The notes under the pieces were generated by a model, which was not told the origin of the DNA, did no database searches, and saw only the letters and a list, made by a program, of their open reading frames with translations. From assembly GCF_000719975.1 (NCBI RefSeq), contig NZ_JOIJ01000005.1, positions 1-64,000 of the forward strand: DNA of 64,000 nucleotides. Reading direction: 5' to 3'. A program made the translations under genes and the position numbers. This document shows positions 43,466-52,583 of the stretch, piece after piece. How positions within the stretch are numbered: position 1 is the stretch's first letter; each line of letters starts with the position of its first letter. Source of the DNA: Prauserella rugosa (lineage in GTDB: Bacteria > Actinomycetota > Actinomycetes > Mycobacteriales > Pseudonocardiaceae).

Positions 43466-44071
43466 GTGCCCGAGCGACGAGTGCTGCCGCTGACGCCGAT
43501 CGGCGAGGAACCGCGACTGCGCGCGGACGCCGTTCGCAACCGCGCCAGACTGCTCGCCGCGGCGGCGCGACTGGCCGAGGAACACGGCATCGAGCAGCTG
43601 ACCATGGACGCCGTCGCCAACGCCGCCGCGGTCGGCAAGGGCACCGTCTTCCGCCGGTTCGGCGACCGCGTCGGACTGCTGCAGGCACTGCTCGATCACG
43701 TGGAAGTGCGGTTCCAGTCCGGATTCCTCCAGGGTGATCCGCCGTTGGGTCCGGGGGCTGCCCCGAGGGACCGCCTCGTCGCCTTCGGTGCCGAGGCGCT
43801 GCGGCACGACCAGGCCCACCTCGAGCTGTACCTCGCGGCGGAGGGGAAACCGGAACGTCGCTACCTCACGCCGTCGATCCGGGTGCGGCACACGCACCTC
43901 ACGATGCTGTTGCGTGAGTCGGGCACGTCCGGTGACCCCGAGCTGCTGGGGCACACGTTGCTCGGCTATCTCGACAGCGCACTCGTGCGGCATCTCGTCG
44001 CCCAGCGCGGCATGTCGCTCGAGCGACTCGAGTCCGGGTGGGTGGACCTCGTCGACCGCGTCCTGAACTGA
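43466..44071 (+). CDS. TetR-family regulator
   Basis: The 201-residue product has a TetR N-terminus (QLTMDAVANAAAVGKGTVFRRFGDRVGLLQALL). GTG 43466 is chosen over the longer open frame from 43340, which would run through the operator region. The divergent FMN reductase is its likely target. Confidence 0.85.
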   Translation: MPERRVLPLTPIGEEPRLRADAVRNRARLLAAAARLAEEHGIEQLTMDAVANAAAVGKGTVFRRFGDRVGLLQALLDHVEVRFQSGFLQGDPPLGPGAAPRDRLVAFGAEALRHDQAHLELYLAAEGKPERRYLTPSIRVRHTHLTMLLRESGTSGDPELLGHTLLGYLDSALVRHLVAQRGMSLERLESGWVDLVDRVLN

Positions 44072-44277
44072 CGACGGCCGCCGGCCCGCAGTCCGCGCCA
44101 TCTCGGCCACGGATCCCGCGCCACAGGGCGGGATTCCGACCTCTATGTGTCGTTTGTCCGGTGTGGAGGGCGCCTGCGCCGCAGCGTTCACCCGGTACTT
44201 CCGCACGGCCACATTCCGTTCACGGCGCGCTGCTTGCCTGGCCGACGCACCCGACCACCCTGTTCCCAGGAGGTTCG

Positions 44278-45879
44278 ATGTTCCCGCCACACGATGCCAA
44301 CCCCACGTCCGGATCGGTGTCCCGCCGCGGTTTCCTCGGCGGTCTCGCCGGTGTCGGCGCGGGCGCGGTGCTGCTCGGCGCGTCCGGTTCGGTGTCGCCC
44401 GCGCTCGCGGCGCCGTCGCGGAAGCTGTCCGACCCCTTCACCCTCGGTGTCGCATCCGGCGACCCGCTGCCCGACGCCGTCGTGCTGTGGACGCGGCTGG
44501 CCCCGAAGCCGCTCGACCACGACGGCGGCATGCCCGGCCGGGTCGTCCCGGTGGAATGGGAGATCGCGCTCGACGAGAAGTTCTCGAAGGTCGTCAAGCG
44601 CGGCACCGAGCGGGCGATTCCGGAGGAGGCGCACACGGTGCACGCCGACGTGCGCGGCCTCGAACCGCACCGGGAGTACTACTACCGGTTCCGCGCCGGC
44701 GGTGAGCTCTCCCCGGCCGCCCGCACCCGCACCGCGCCCGCCCCGGGAAGCTCGCCGGAGGTGCACTTCGCCTTCGCCTCGTGCTCCAACTGGGAACAGG
44801 GCTACTTCACGGCCTACCGGCACATGGCGGCCGAGCGTCCGGACGTGGTCTTCCATCTCGGCGACTACCTGTACGAGTACGCCGCGGGCGAGAACGGCGA
44901 CGTGCGCACCCACGCGGGCGACGAGATGAACGAGCTCGGCGAGTACCGCCAGCGCCACGCCCAGTACAAGACCGACGCCGACCTGCAGCTCGTGCACGCG
45001 GTGTCGCCGTTCATCGTCACGTGGGACGACCACGAGACCGACAACAACTACGCGAACCTGACGCCGGAGAACACCGACCCCGGCCAGGGCAACGGCAGCG
45101 AGGAGGAGTTCGCCAAGCGCAGGGCGGCGGCCTACCAGGCGTACTGGGAGCACATGCCGCTGCGCCGGTTCCGCAAGCCGGTCGACACGCACCTGCCGCT
45201 GTACCGCCGGTTCACCTACGGTTCCACGGCCACGTTCAGCGTGCTCGACTCGCGTCAGTACCGCGACGACCAGCCGTACGACGACGAGTCGCAGGTGTCC
45301 GGTCCGGACCAATGGAAGACGAACATGCTCGGCGACGAGCAGCACGAATGGCTCGAGAAGGGCCTGTCGGAATCGCGGTCGACGTGGAACGTCGTGCCGC
45401 AGCAGATCTACTTCGCCAGCATGGACGAGGTCGAGGGTGCGGACCCGGGCGGCTACAACGACGGCTGGGACGGCTACCGCGCCTCGCGTGACCGCATCCT
45501 CGGATACGTCGAGGAGAAGGGCATCGACAACGTCGTGGTGCTCACCGGCGACGTGCACAAGCACTGGGTCAACGACCTGCGCCGCGACTTCGAGAAGCCC
45601 GAAACCCCCGTGTTGGCAACGGAATTCGTGACGACGTCGATCACGTCGAACGGCGACGGCACGGGCACCAACGACCCGGGCGATGTCATCACCGCCGAGA
45701 ACCCGCACACGAAGTACCACTGCGACCGCCGTGGTTACGTGTCCTGCCGGGTCGGCAAGGACACCTTCGCCGCCGACTACCAGGTGGTGGACTGGGTCGA
45801 GAAGGACGACAAGGCGCCGCTGCGCACCGACGCCTCGTTCGTCGTCGAGTCCGGAAAGCCCGGTGTGCAGAAGCGCTGA
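44278..45879 (+). CDS. phoD: Alkaline phosphatase PhoD (Tat-exported)
   Basis: The 533-residue protein has a twin-arginine signal (SRRGFLGG, hydrophobic stretch, ALA cut site). The PhoD metallophosphatase domain then shows FHLGDYLYEYA, TWDDHETDNNY and LTGDVHKHW, which bind the Ca/Fe centre. It releases phosphate from organic mono- and diesters outside the cell. ATG 44278 follows AGGAGG. Confidence 0.92.
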   Translation: MFPPHDANPTSGSVSRRGFLGGLAGVGAGAVLLGASGSVSPALAAPSRKLSDPFTLGVASGDPLPDAVVLWTRLAPKPLDHDGGMPGRVVPVEWEIALDEKFSKVVKRGTERAIPEEAHTVHADVRGLEPHREYYYRFRAGGELSPAARTRTAPAPGSSPEVHFAFASCSNWEQGYFTAYRHMAAERPDVVFHLGDYLYEYAAGENGDVRTHAGDEMNELGEYRQRHAQYKTDADLQLVHAVSPFIVTWDDHETDNNYANLTPENTDPGQGNGSEEEFAKRRAAAYQAYWEHMPLRRFRKPVDTHLPLYRRFTYGSTATFSVLDSRQYRDDQPYDDESQVSGPDQWKTNMLGDEQHEWLEKGLSESRSTWNVVPQQIYFASMDEVEGADPGGYNDGWDGYRASRDRILGYVEEKGIDNVVVLTGDVHKHWVNDLRRDFEKPETPVLATEFVTTSITSNGDGTGTNDPGDVITAENPHTKYHCDRRGYVSCRVGKDTFAADYQVVDWVEKDDKAPLRTDASFVVESGKPGVQKR

Positions 45880-45908
45880 ACGGTAAGCACGCAAACGCAG
45901 GACGGCTC

Positions 45909-45946
45909 GCCGCCGTGGTCCGGCCTTCCGGTCGGGCCACGGCGGC
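45909..45946. terminator. Hairpin after phoD
   Basis: GCCGCCGTGG (45909-45918) pairs perfectly with CCACGGCGGC (45937-45946), with inner GGCC/GGTC pairing. It lies between convergent genes. Confidence 0.65.
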
Positions 45947-45984
45947 TGCCGTCGTCCCGGGTAGAGGTCCGTGCCGGGTGGTGG

Positions 45985-46802
45985 TTACTGCTCCGGCGCG
46001 AGTCGGCCGGCGACGACCGCCTCGCCGAGAGCGCTGATGCGGTGCAGCACGGTGTTGCCTTGGCGTTCGCTGACGACCAGGCCGGATTCCCGAAGCGTCG
46101 CCGTCTGCTTGCTGGCGCTGCCCACCGAGATGCCGACGCGTTCGGCCAGTCCGCTCGTGGAGTACTGCCTGCGAAGGGCGAGTAGACACGCCGCACGGTT
46201 CGGGCCGAGCAGCGACTCGAGCCGCCGCGGGTCGACCTCCACCGTCTGGCCCGTGGCCGGCGTCGCCGACGATTCCGCCGGATACACGAGTGTCGGCGGA
46301 AGTTCCGGGTCGATGAAGCTGATCGGATTCGGCCAGCAGAAGTGGCTCGGTACGAACGTGATGCCGCGTCCACCGAGGTGCAGGGTCTTGTCCACCGCGT
46401 AGCGCACCCGCAGCACCTCGCCGTCCCAGCCGACAACACCGGGAAGGGACGTCAGTGCCTCGCCGACGCCACCCCAGGCGAGCATGCGCTGTCTGCGGGC
46501 GCGCTCGGCCACGACATCCTCCCGCACGTGTGGCCACTGTGGACGGACGAGGAGTTCGTAGGCGCCGTGCAGTGCCGCCGCCAGATCGGCCAGTGCGCGC
46601 CGGTCGCCTCTTGCGAGTTCGCGGACCCACGGCGGAGCGGGGCGCCGGGCGAACACTCTCTGTGCCATGTCGCATAGTGCGGCGCCGGAACGCGTTCCTG
46701 GACCTGGTGGAGACTCTGCACGAGTTCCCACATGAGGTCGGGTTGGTCGGCGATGCGCACGCGCTGCAGATCCTCGCGCGTGAACACGACGCGTAACGTC
46801 AT
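45985..46802 (-). pseudogene. ArsR/HTH-type regulator split by a frameshift
   Basis: The N-terminus MTLRVVFTREDLQRV to APHYATWHR reads in one frame from ATG 46802. The rest (RVFARRPAPPWVREL to the C-terminal winged helix NRAACLLALRRQYSTSGLAERVGISVGSASKQ) reads in another. The join is near 46660-46675, in AGAGAG. The two parts make one typical protein of about 270 residues. An ATG at 46668 could restart translation but lacks a ribosome site. Either a slippage mutation or a sequencing error caused it. Confidence 0.7.
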
Positions 46803-46932
46803 GCCAGTCTACCCCTTGAGTGCGGCATGCACGAGATGACGCCCGGCGCGCCACTCCGATGCGCGGCCGCTGTCTGCCTCCCCCTGCACGGCAGACAGCG
46901 GCGGGCGACGGATTCACGTTAGCGTTGCGGCA

Positions 46933-46963
46933 TTAATGGGTCAATGTTTGGATTTACCATTAA
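46933..46963. promoter_or_regulatory. Candidate operator of the CGNR-protein gene
   Basis: TTAATGG (46933-46939) and CCATTAA (46957-46963) form a 7-bp inverted repeat with a 17-base spacer, in an AT-rich island directly upstream of the chosen start (46968). Confidence 0.45.
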
Positions 46964-46967
46964 CCAC

Positions 46968-47543
46968 ATGGCCGAGCTGGGACCGCTGGTGGGGGAGCCT
47001 CTCGCGCTCGATCTGGTGAACACTCGAGCGCGACTCCCCGGGCAGGACCTCGACTTCTTGTCCGATCTGGCCGGTTTGCGTCGTTGGCTGGACTGCGAAC
47101 GGGATCGGTTGCCCACGTTGCCGCCCTCGCTGATCGACGCGCCGACGAAGAAGGATCTGGCCGCGGTGCGTGAGCTCAGGGACCACGCGTCCGCGCTCAT
47201 CGCCCGGGCTCGCGAGGGCAGGCGCCCCGCCGGGGCCGACCTGGCCGCGCTCAACGAGGCGATGCGGGCCGCGCCGGTCCGCCACGAGCTCTCCGCGGAC
47301 CGGACGCTGCGGTCGGTCAGGGACGGCGGTCCCGGTACGAGGATCGTCGCCGAACTCGCGGAAGCGGTCGCCGGCATGGTGGCCGATCCGGCCGTGACCA
47401 GGATCCGCAACTGTGCCGCCGACTTCTGCATCCTGATCTTCCTGCCCTCGCATCCGAATCGGCGCTGGTGCAATCCGGCGGTCTGCGGGAACCGGATGCG
47501 GGTGGCCCGGTTCCACGAGCGCAGGAAGGCGGCGCTCGGCTGA
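46968..47543 (+). CDS. CGNR zinc-finger transcriptional regulator
   Basis: The 191-residue protein has an N-terminal DUF-type helical domain (GEPLALDLVNTRARLPGQDLDFL) and a C-terminal CGNR zinc finger (RRWCNPAVCGNRMRVARFHERRK) with CxxxxCGNR. In the family the earlier pair of zinc ligands is usually C; here the stretch NCAADFCILIF supplies them. Such proteins are putative regulators. ATG 46968 is preferred to 46944 because the inverted repeat lies just before it. Confidence 0.82.
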   Translation: MAELGPLVGEPLALDLVNTRARLPGQDLDFLSDLAGLRRWLDCERDRLPTLPPSLIDAPTKKDLAAVRELRDHASALIARAREGRRPAGADLAALNEAMRAAPVRHELSADRTLRSVRDGGPGTRIVAELAEAVAGMVADPAVTRIRNCAADFCILIFLPSHPNRRWCNPAVCGNRMRVARFHERRKAALG

Positions 47544-47628
47544 GTCGTTCGTGCCAGGTGCGCACGGGGATTTCGGCGTAGGGTGGACCCGGCCGTACAC
47601 CTCGGATCCGCGACGACAGAGGGCATTC

Positions 47629-48504
47629 ATGGAGCTGGGTTTTCATCTTCCGATCTTCGACATCGACGGCGGTACGGAGGCCATCGCGGGCGAACTCGCC
47701 AGGGTGGGTCCGGCAGCCGAGGAAGCCGGGGCCACCTGGCTGTCCTTTATGGACCACTTCTTCCAGATCGAGCCGACCGGACTGCCCGCCGAGGCCAACA
47801 TGCTCGAGGGATACACCAGTCTCGGTTTCATGGCGGCGAACACGACGACCATCAACCTCGGGCTGCTCGTGACCGGCGTGACCTACCGGCACCCCGGCCT
47901 GCTGGCGAAGACCGTCTCGACCCTCGACGTGCTCTCCGGAGGACGCGCGGTGCTCGGGATCGGTGCGGCCTGGTACGAACGCGAACACCACGGCCTCGGC
48001 GTGCCGTACCCGCCGGTGGCCGAACGGTTCGAGCGCCTGGAGGAGACCCTCCGGATCTGCAAGCAGATGTGGGACGCCGAGAACAACGGCGCGTTCGAGG
48101 GCAAGCACTTCCAGCTCGCCGAGACGCTGTGCATGCCGCAGCCGATCCGCACGCCCCCGGTCCTGATCGGTGGTGGCGGCGAGCGCAAGACGTTGCGGCT
48201 CGTCGCGCAGTACGCGGACGCCTGCAACCTGTTCGCCTCCTCGCCGGACGACGTGGCGCACAAGCTCGGCGTGCTGCGCAGGCACTGCGACGACGTCGGC
48301 AGGGACTACGACGAGATCCGCAAGACCGTGCTCGCCGGTTCGCCCGAGGCCACGCAGACCGGCCGGGACGAGTTCGTGCGCAGCATGTACCCGTACGTCG
48401 AGCTGGGCGTGCACGCGACGTACATCATGCCGCCCGCGGGCAAGCCCGCTCAGTGGATCGACGACATCGCGCCCGTCGTCCCGCAATTGGCCGACCTCGG
48501 GTGA
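47629..48504 (+). CDS. Luciferase-like F420-dependent oxidoreductase
   Basis: The 291-residue protein is an LLM-class TIM barrel: LGFHLPIFDIDGG at the start, NLGLLVTGVTYRHPGLLAKTVSTLDVLSGGRAVLGIGAAWYEREH in the middle, and PPVLIGGGGERKTLRLVAQYAD. These use F420 or FMN. Fgd, encoded at 60253, provides the reduced F420 pool in the same organism. Substrate unknown. Confidence 0.88.
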   Translation: MELGFHLPIFDIDGGTEAIAGELARVGPAAEEAGATWLSFMDHFFQIEPTGLPAEANMLEGYTSLGFMAANTTTINLGLLVTGVTYRHPGLLAKTVSTLDVLSGGRAVLGIGAAWYEREHHGLGVPYPPVAERFERLEETLRICKQMWDAENNGAFEGKHFQLAETLCMPQPIRTPPVLIGGGGERKTLRLVAQYADACNLFASSPDDVAHKLGVLRRHCDDVGRDYDEIRKTVLAGSPEATQTGRDEFVRSMYPYVELGVHATYIMPPAGKPAQWIDDIAPVVPQLADLG

Positions 48505-48507
48505 TCC

Positions 48508-49536
48508 TCACCCGGTGAGGGTCCGGGGCCGCCGAATCTCCGGGCGCCGGTGCGCTCGGGTGCGCAGCGTGGGGGATTCGGCGGCCCGGCCGGCGAGCAA
48601 CGCGGCCAGGTAGCCCGTGATGGTTCGGGACGGCTCGTCGCGCAGCCTGGCCACGGCGGTGCGGATCGCGAGTGGCGCACCGTCCAGCGCGGCGATGAGC
48701 GCGCTCGTCGCCGCGGGCTCGGCCGCGACGCGTGCCGTGCCGAGTCCTGCGCACAGTGCGTCGCGGGTTGCGGTGTCGGGGACCGGGCCGATCCGCATCT
48801 CGGCAGCTCCGTCGCGGACCACCAGGTCGGGCATGCGGTGCCGGCTCGTCACCAGCACCGCGCACGTGCCCCCACCCGGCAGCAGGGGACGCACCTGGTC
48901 GGCGTCGGCCGCGTCGTCGAGCACCACGAGCAGCCGGCGTCCCGCCGTCAGCGAGCGGTACATCGCGAGTGCCTCGTCCGGGTCCTCGGGGATCGACCCG
49001 GTCCCGACGCCGACCCCACGCAACAGGCGGACGTGCGCGGCCTGCACCGACAGCGGGCCTGCGGTGCTGCCCCGCAGATCGAGATACAGCTGCCCGTCGG
49101 GGAACACATCCGCACTCGAATGTCCGAAGTAGACGGCGAGGGCGGTCTTGCCCGCGTCGGGGTCGCCGGTGAGGACGCGGCATCGCAGCTCCGGACCACG
49201 CGGCTCGGCGCGGGCCCACTCCGTCAGCGCGGAGAGCTCGGTGTCCCGGCCGAAGAAACCGGACGGGGCGTGTGGCAGCTGTGCAGGCACCACCGTGTCC
49301 GGGTGGGCGACCGGCCTTCGCCTGCGGGGAAGGCGCTTGGCCAGGTCCGCGATGGGCGGGGAGATGCCCAGCACGCGGTCGCAGGCGACGGCGAGTTCCA
49401 CGGACGGGATCTTGGCGCCGTTCTCCACCTTGGACAGATAACCGGGGGAGAAATGCACCGCACGTGCGAGTTGACGCAACGACATGCCCTGCGCCGATCT
49501 CGCCTGTCGCAGCGCACTGCCGATGACGTTGTCCAT
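48508..49536 (-). CDS. XRE regulator with NB-ARC-type ATPase domain
   Basis: The 342-residue protein starts with an XRE helix-turn-helix (MSLRQLARAVHFSPGYLSKVENG). An FFGRDTEL sequence and the P-loop TGDPDAGKTALAVYF (about 124-135) follow, with LLVVLDDAADADQVRPLLP as Walker B. No TPR region follows, so it is shorter than SARP/AfsR-type proteins. ATG 49536 is preferred because AGGGGACGAG precedes it. It lies downstream of the sensor/response-regulator genes on the same strand. Confidence 0.75.
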   Translation of the reverse strand: MDNVIGSALRQARSAQGMSLRQLARAVHFSPGYLSKVENGAKIPSVELAVACDRVLGISPPIADLAKRLPRRRRPVAHPDTVVPAQLPHAPSGFFGRDTELSALTEWARAEPRGPELRCRVLTGDPDAGKTALAVYFGHSSADVFPDGQLYLDLRGSTAGPLSVQAAHVRLLRGVGVGTGSIPEDPDEALAMYRSLTAGRRLLVVLDDAADADQVRPLLPGGGTCAVLVTSRHRMPDLVVRDGAAEMRIGPVPDTATRDALCAGLGTARVAAEPAATSALIAALDGAPLAIRTAVARLRDEPSRTITGYLAALLAGRAAESPTLRTRAHRRPEIRRPRTLTG

Positions 49537-49645
49537 CTCGTCCCCTGCTCTCCCCATGATCCGCAGCACGGAGAGTAGGCGAACATCGGACGAATCGGTG
49601 ACGTGCGAACAACCCTCACCACTCACGGTGAGCAGCAGGTGACGA

Positions 49646-50293
49646 TCAGAGTTCTCCGAGGTCGACGATGCCGTCCTGCACCGCGCGGGCGAGCAACGCG
49701 GCCTTCGTGGGTGCGGGTCTGCCCACGTTGGCGTATTTGAGCCGCACCCGGTCCAGATACGTGCCCACGGTCCGCGGCGTGATGTTCATGCGGTCGGCCA
49801 CGAGCTGTTTCGACTCCGACTGGAACCACAGTTCGAGCACCTCGCGCTCGCGTTCCGACAGCTGAGGGCGCAGCGGCTCCCGGTTGGCCGCGATGGCGCC
49901 GGCGAGCGCGGGCGGCAGGTACGGGCGGTTCTCGGCCGCCGCGACGGTGGCCGCGACGAGGTGCTCGTGGCCCTCGGCCTTGGTCACGAACGCCGCGACA
50001 CCGAGGTCCAGACACGACATCGCCACGTCCTGGCCGTCGCGCATCGTGTAGACGATCACGCGCCTGCCCGCGTCGACGAGCCGTCGCACGGTGTGCTGGT
50101 ACGACGAGGCGGTGCCGTCGAGGTTGAGGTCGAGCACCACGACGTCGGCGGTGTCGCCGGGCGGGGACCACGCGACGTCGGGGGTGGTGCCTTCGGCGAC
50201 GACCTCGATCGCGGGCGTGGCCTGGGCGTACCAGGCGCGGATGCCTGCCGTGATCGCCGGATGGTCGTCGATCACCACTACCGAGATTGCCAT
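49646..50293 (-). CDS. NarL/LuxR-type response regulator
   Basis: The 215-residue protein has a receiver domain with D9/D10 and phospho-acceptor D55 in VVVLDLNLDG, K104 in VTKAEGHEH, and a C-terminal LuxR helix-turn-helix (LSEREREVLELWFQSESKQLVADRMNITPRTVGTYLDRVRLK). Its start overlaps the upstream gene by 16 bases, so it is co-transcribed with two sensor genes. Confidence 0.9.
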   Translation of the reverse strand: MAISVVVIDDHPAITAGIRAWYAQATPAIEVVAEGTTPDVAWSPPGDTADVVVLDLNLDGTASSYQHTVRRLVDAGRRVIVYTMRDGQDVAMSCLDLGVAAFVTKAEGHEHLVAATVAAAENRPYLPPALAGAIAANREPLRPQLSEREREVLELWFQSESKQLVADRMNITPRTVGTYLDRVRLKYANVGRPAPTKAALLARAVQDGIVDLGEL

Positions 50294-51384
50294 GACGTCT
50301 CCAACCAGAGTTGTCCGCCGCTCGTCGATTCGACGACCTCGACCTCGCCGGACCCGTCGCGGGGCAGCTGCAGGCCGGGTGCGTCGCAGCGCACGGCGAC
50401 CCGCACGTGGTCCGGGGCGTGCAGGACGGTCACCTTGGCGTCCCCGTCCGCGGTGACGAGCGCCTCGGAGATCGGTCCCAGCAGGCCCGCTCGCACGTTG
50501 TCGGGCAGCGCTGTCGGGGCTCCACGCACGGTGAGATGCACCGAGACGCCGTGCCGTTCCGCGACGTCGATGATCCCTCCGAGTTCGTGGACGAGCCGGT
50601 CGCCGCTATCGGCGTGCTCGGCGAACAGCCTGCGCATTCGGGCCGCTTCGACCGCGCACCGTTGCCGGACGACGGGATCACGCGGGTCGAGCTCACCGTC
50701 GGCGAGCCCGCGCAGCAGCGGGATGGTCGCCTCGCGCAGGTCGGCGTAGCGGCGTTCGTGGTTGGCGGCCACGGCCGCGGCGGTCTCCTCCTCGATCCGC
50801 ACCTGTTGTTCCTCGTCGGCGGTGGCCTGAGCCCGGCGCGCGATGCCGGCGAGCAGGTGCGACCCCAGCGCCACCGCGAACTGCAGGCCCAGTACCGATC
50901 CGAGGCCGACCCCGAGGTTCGCCAGTCCCGTCGTCGTGGGGTTCTCGGCAACGACCGGCACCGTGTAGAGCACCCCGACGGCGCCGAGCAGCAGGCCCGC
51001 CCACCGGGGCGGCAGGCCGAACAGCAGCACCAGTCCGTACCAGCCGATCAGTCCGAGCGACCAGTGCCCGGCACGCAATGCTCCCTCTGGCGGCAGATCG
51101 GCCGAGAGCGCACCCGCGCACGCGAGCAGCACGACGCACCCTCCGGCCGCGTACCAACGGGGTATCGACCGGCGCAGGGTGAGCGCGGCGGCCGCGCCGG
51201 CCCCCACGATCCCGAGCGCGACGTAGCCGCCGAGTTCGACCGGCGACATCGGGGTGGTGCCGACCAGCAGCGCGGCGTTGCTGCCGAACTGCACGACGAG
51301 CGCCACCGCCAGCAGCATCCAGCGAGCCGCGGCGACGAGCCTGCGCCGGACGTACACGGCGCTGCGCATTCCGAGGTCAGTCAC
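50278..51384 (-). CDS. Degenerate sensor histidine-kinase-like protein
   Basis: The 368-residue protein has about six N-terminal transmembrane helices and a cytoplasmic part with helical dimerisation-like segments (EEQQVRIEEETAAAVAANHERRYADL). The C-terminal region resembles an ATPase fold, but the H-box histidine and the N- and G-boxes are not recognisable (EALVTADGDAKVTV, no DxGxG). It probably assists or modulates the kinase encoded just upstream. Confidence 0.7.
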   Translation of the reverse strand: MTDLGMRSAVYVRRRLVAAARWMLLAVALVVQFGSNAALLVGTTPMSPVELGGYVALGIVGAGAAAALTLRRSIPRWYAAGGCVVLLACAGALSADLPPEGALRAGHWSLGLIGWYGLVLLFGLPPRWAGLLLGAVGVLYTVPVVAENPTTTGLANLGVGLGSVLGLQFAVALGSHLLAGIARRAQATADEEQQVRIEEETAAAVAANHERRYADLREATIPLLRGLADGELDPRDPVVRQRCAVEAARMRRLFAEHADSGDRLVHELGGIIDVAERHGVSVHLTVRGAPTALPDNVRAGLLGPISEALVTADGDAKVTVLHAPDHVRVAVRCDAPGLQLPRDGSGEVEVVESTSGGQLWLETSWQSR

Positions 51385-52513
51385 GTGACCACGTCCATGT
51401 CACGCTGGTGCCCGCACCGATCGCGGAACGCACCTCGGCCCGCAGTCCGGCGTCCGCCGCGCGAGCACGGATCGACGAGGACAGACCCTGCCGGTGTGCG
51501 GGCACCGTCGCCGGGTCGAATCCACACCCGCGGTCGACGAGCTCCACCAGCACCGTGCCGTCCTGTTCGCGTGCCGACAGCCGGGGCCGGGTGTCACCGG
51601 AGTGGCGTCGCACGTTGGTCAGTCCCTCGCGCGCCCCGTGGAGGATGGCCAACGCCGGGCGGGCGGGCAGCACCAGCCGGTCGGGGGCCACGACGTCGAC
51701 CTGGAGGCCGTGCTGTCCGCGGAGCGAGCGCAGCAGCGTGGCGAGGTCGACGTCGTGATCGGACGCCGCGGTCTGCGGCGCCAGCAGGTCCAGATCGCGT
51801 GCGGCCTGGGCGCGGAGCCAGGGGAACTCGTCGCCGGATTCGGTCGACACCATGAGGAACGTGGTGCTGGCGGTGTCGTGCAGCATCGCCAGGTGGGCGC
51901 GGTCGGCGGCGTGCCGTGCCTTGGCCGCCGCGGCCGTCGCCCGCCGCTGCGCGACGTGGTCGATGAGTGCGTCGCACAACCGGGCGGCACGCCGCAGCAA
52001 CGACATCGCCACCCACGCCAGGACGGTCTGCGCCATCAGGTGCACTGTCTCGGGCATCGGCGCCGAGCCCTCGGCGATGACCGCCGCGGCCAGATACGAC
52101 GTGATCGCGGCCGCGGCGATACCGACACTCGCGAGTGGCCGGTCCGGCCGTTCGAACCGGCACGCCGCGGCGGTGATCGACACCGCGGCCAGCACCCAGC
52201 CGCCTGCGACCTGCTCGTACGGCTGCGTCAGCTCGGCCAGGCCGAGTCCCACGGCCACGAGCACGTCGGCCGCGACGAACGTGCGGGGTGCGCGGTCGCG
52301 GTGCCAGGCCTGCACGAGAGGTACCGCGGTGGCCGCGGCGATCAGCGGCACGAGCACCTCACCGGCGTGACCGTGGGTGGCGATCAGGCCGAACGTTCCG
52401 CACACGCCGATGATCGCCGCCCGCAGCAGCGAGGCACCGCGGCGGAAGGCCGCCAGCAGATGGCGCTCACACGGACCGGGCTGATGCGCCTGCCCGAGCC
52501 CGTCTCCTCGCAC
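51377..52513 (-). CDS. Sensor histidine kinase (NarL/DesK type)
   Basis: The 378-residue protein has several N-terminal membrane helices to about 175, an HisKA_3-type H-box with H212 in MLHDTAST, an N-box (EGLTNVRRHSG), a G1-box (VDRGCGFDP) and a closing GLSSSIRARAADAG. It should autophosphorylate and serve the response regulator at 49646. The end overlaps the degenerate sensor gene by eight bases. Confidence 0.85.
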   Translation of the reverse strand: MRGDGLGQAHQPGPCERHLLAAFRRGASLLRAAIIGVCGTFGLIATHGHAGEVLVPLIAAATAVPLVQAWHRDRAPRTFVAADVLVAVGLGLAELTQPYEQVAGGWVLAAVSITAAACRFERPDRPLASVGIAAAAITSYLAAAVIAEGSAPMPETVHLMAQTVLAWVAMSLLRRAARLCDALIDHVAQRRATAAAAKARHAADRAHLAMLHDTASTTFLMVSTESGDEFPWLRAQAARDLDLLAPQTAASDHDVDLATLLRSLRGQHGLQVDVVAPDRLVLPARPALAILHGAREGLTNVRRHSGDTRPRLSAREQDGTVLVELVDRGCGFDPATVPAHRQGLSSSIRARAADAGLRAEVRSAIGAGTSVTWTWSRD

Positions 52514-52583
52514 GGAAAGAAGCTACCAAGGCGGCGTTTCCCAGGCGTCCTTTCCGCACGGGGCGGAGGTGAGCGTCACGGCG

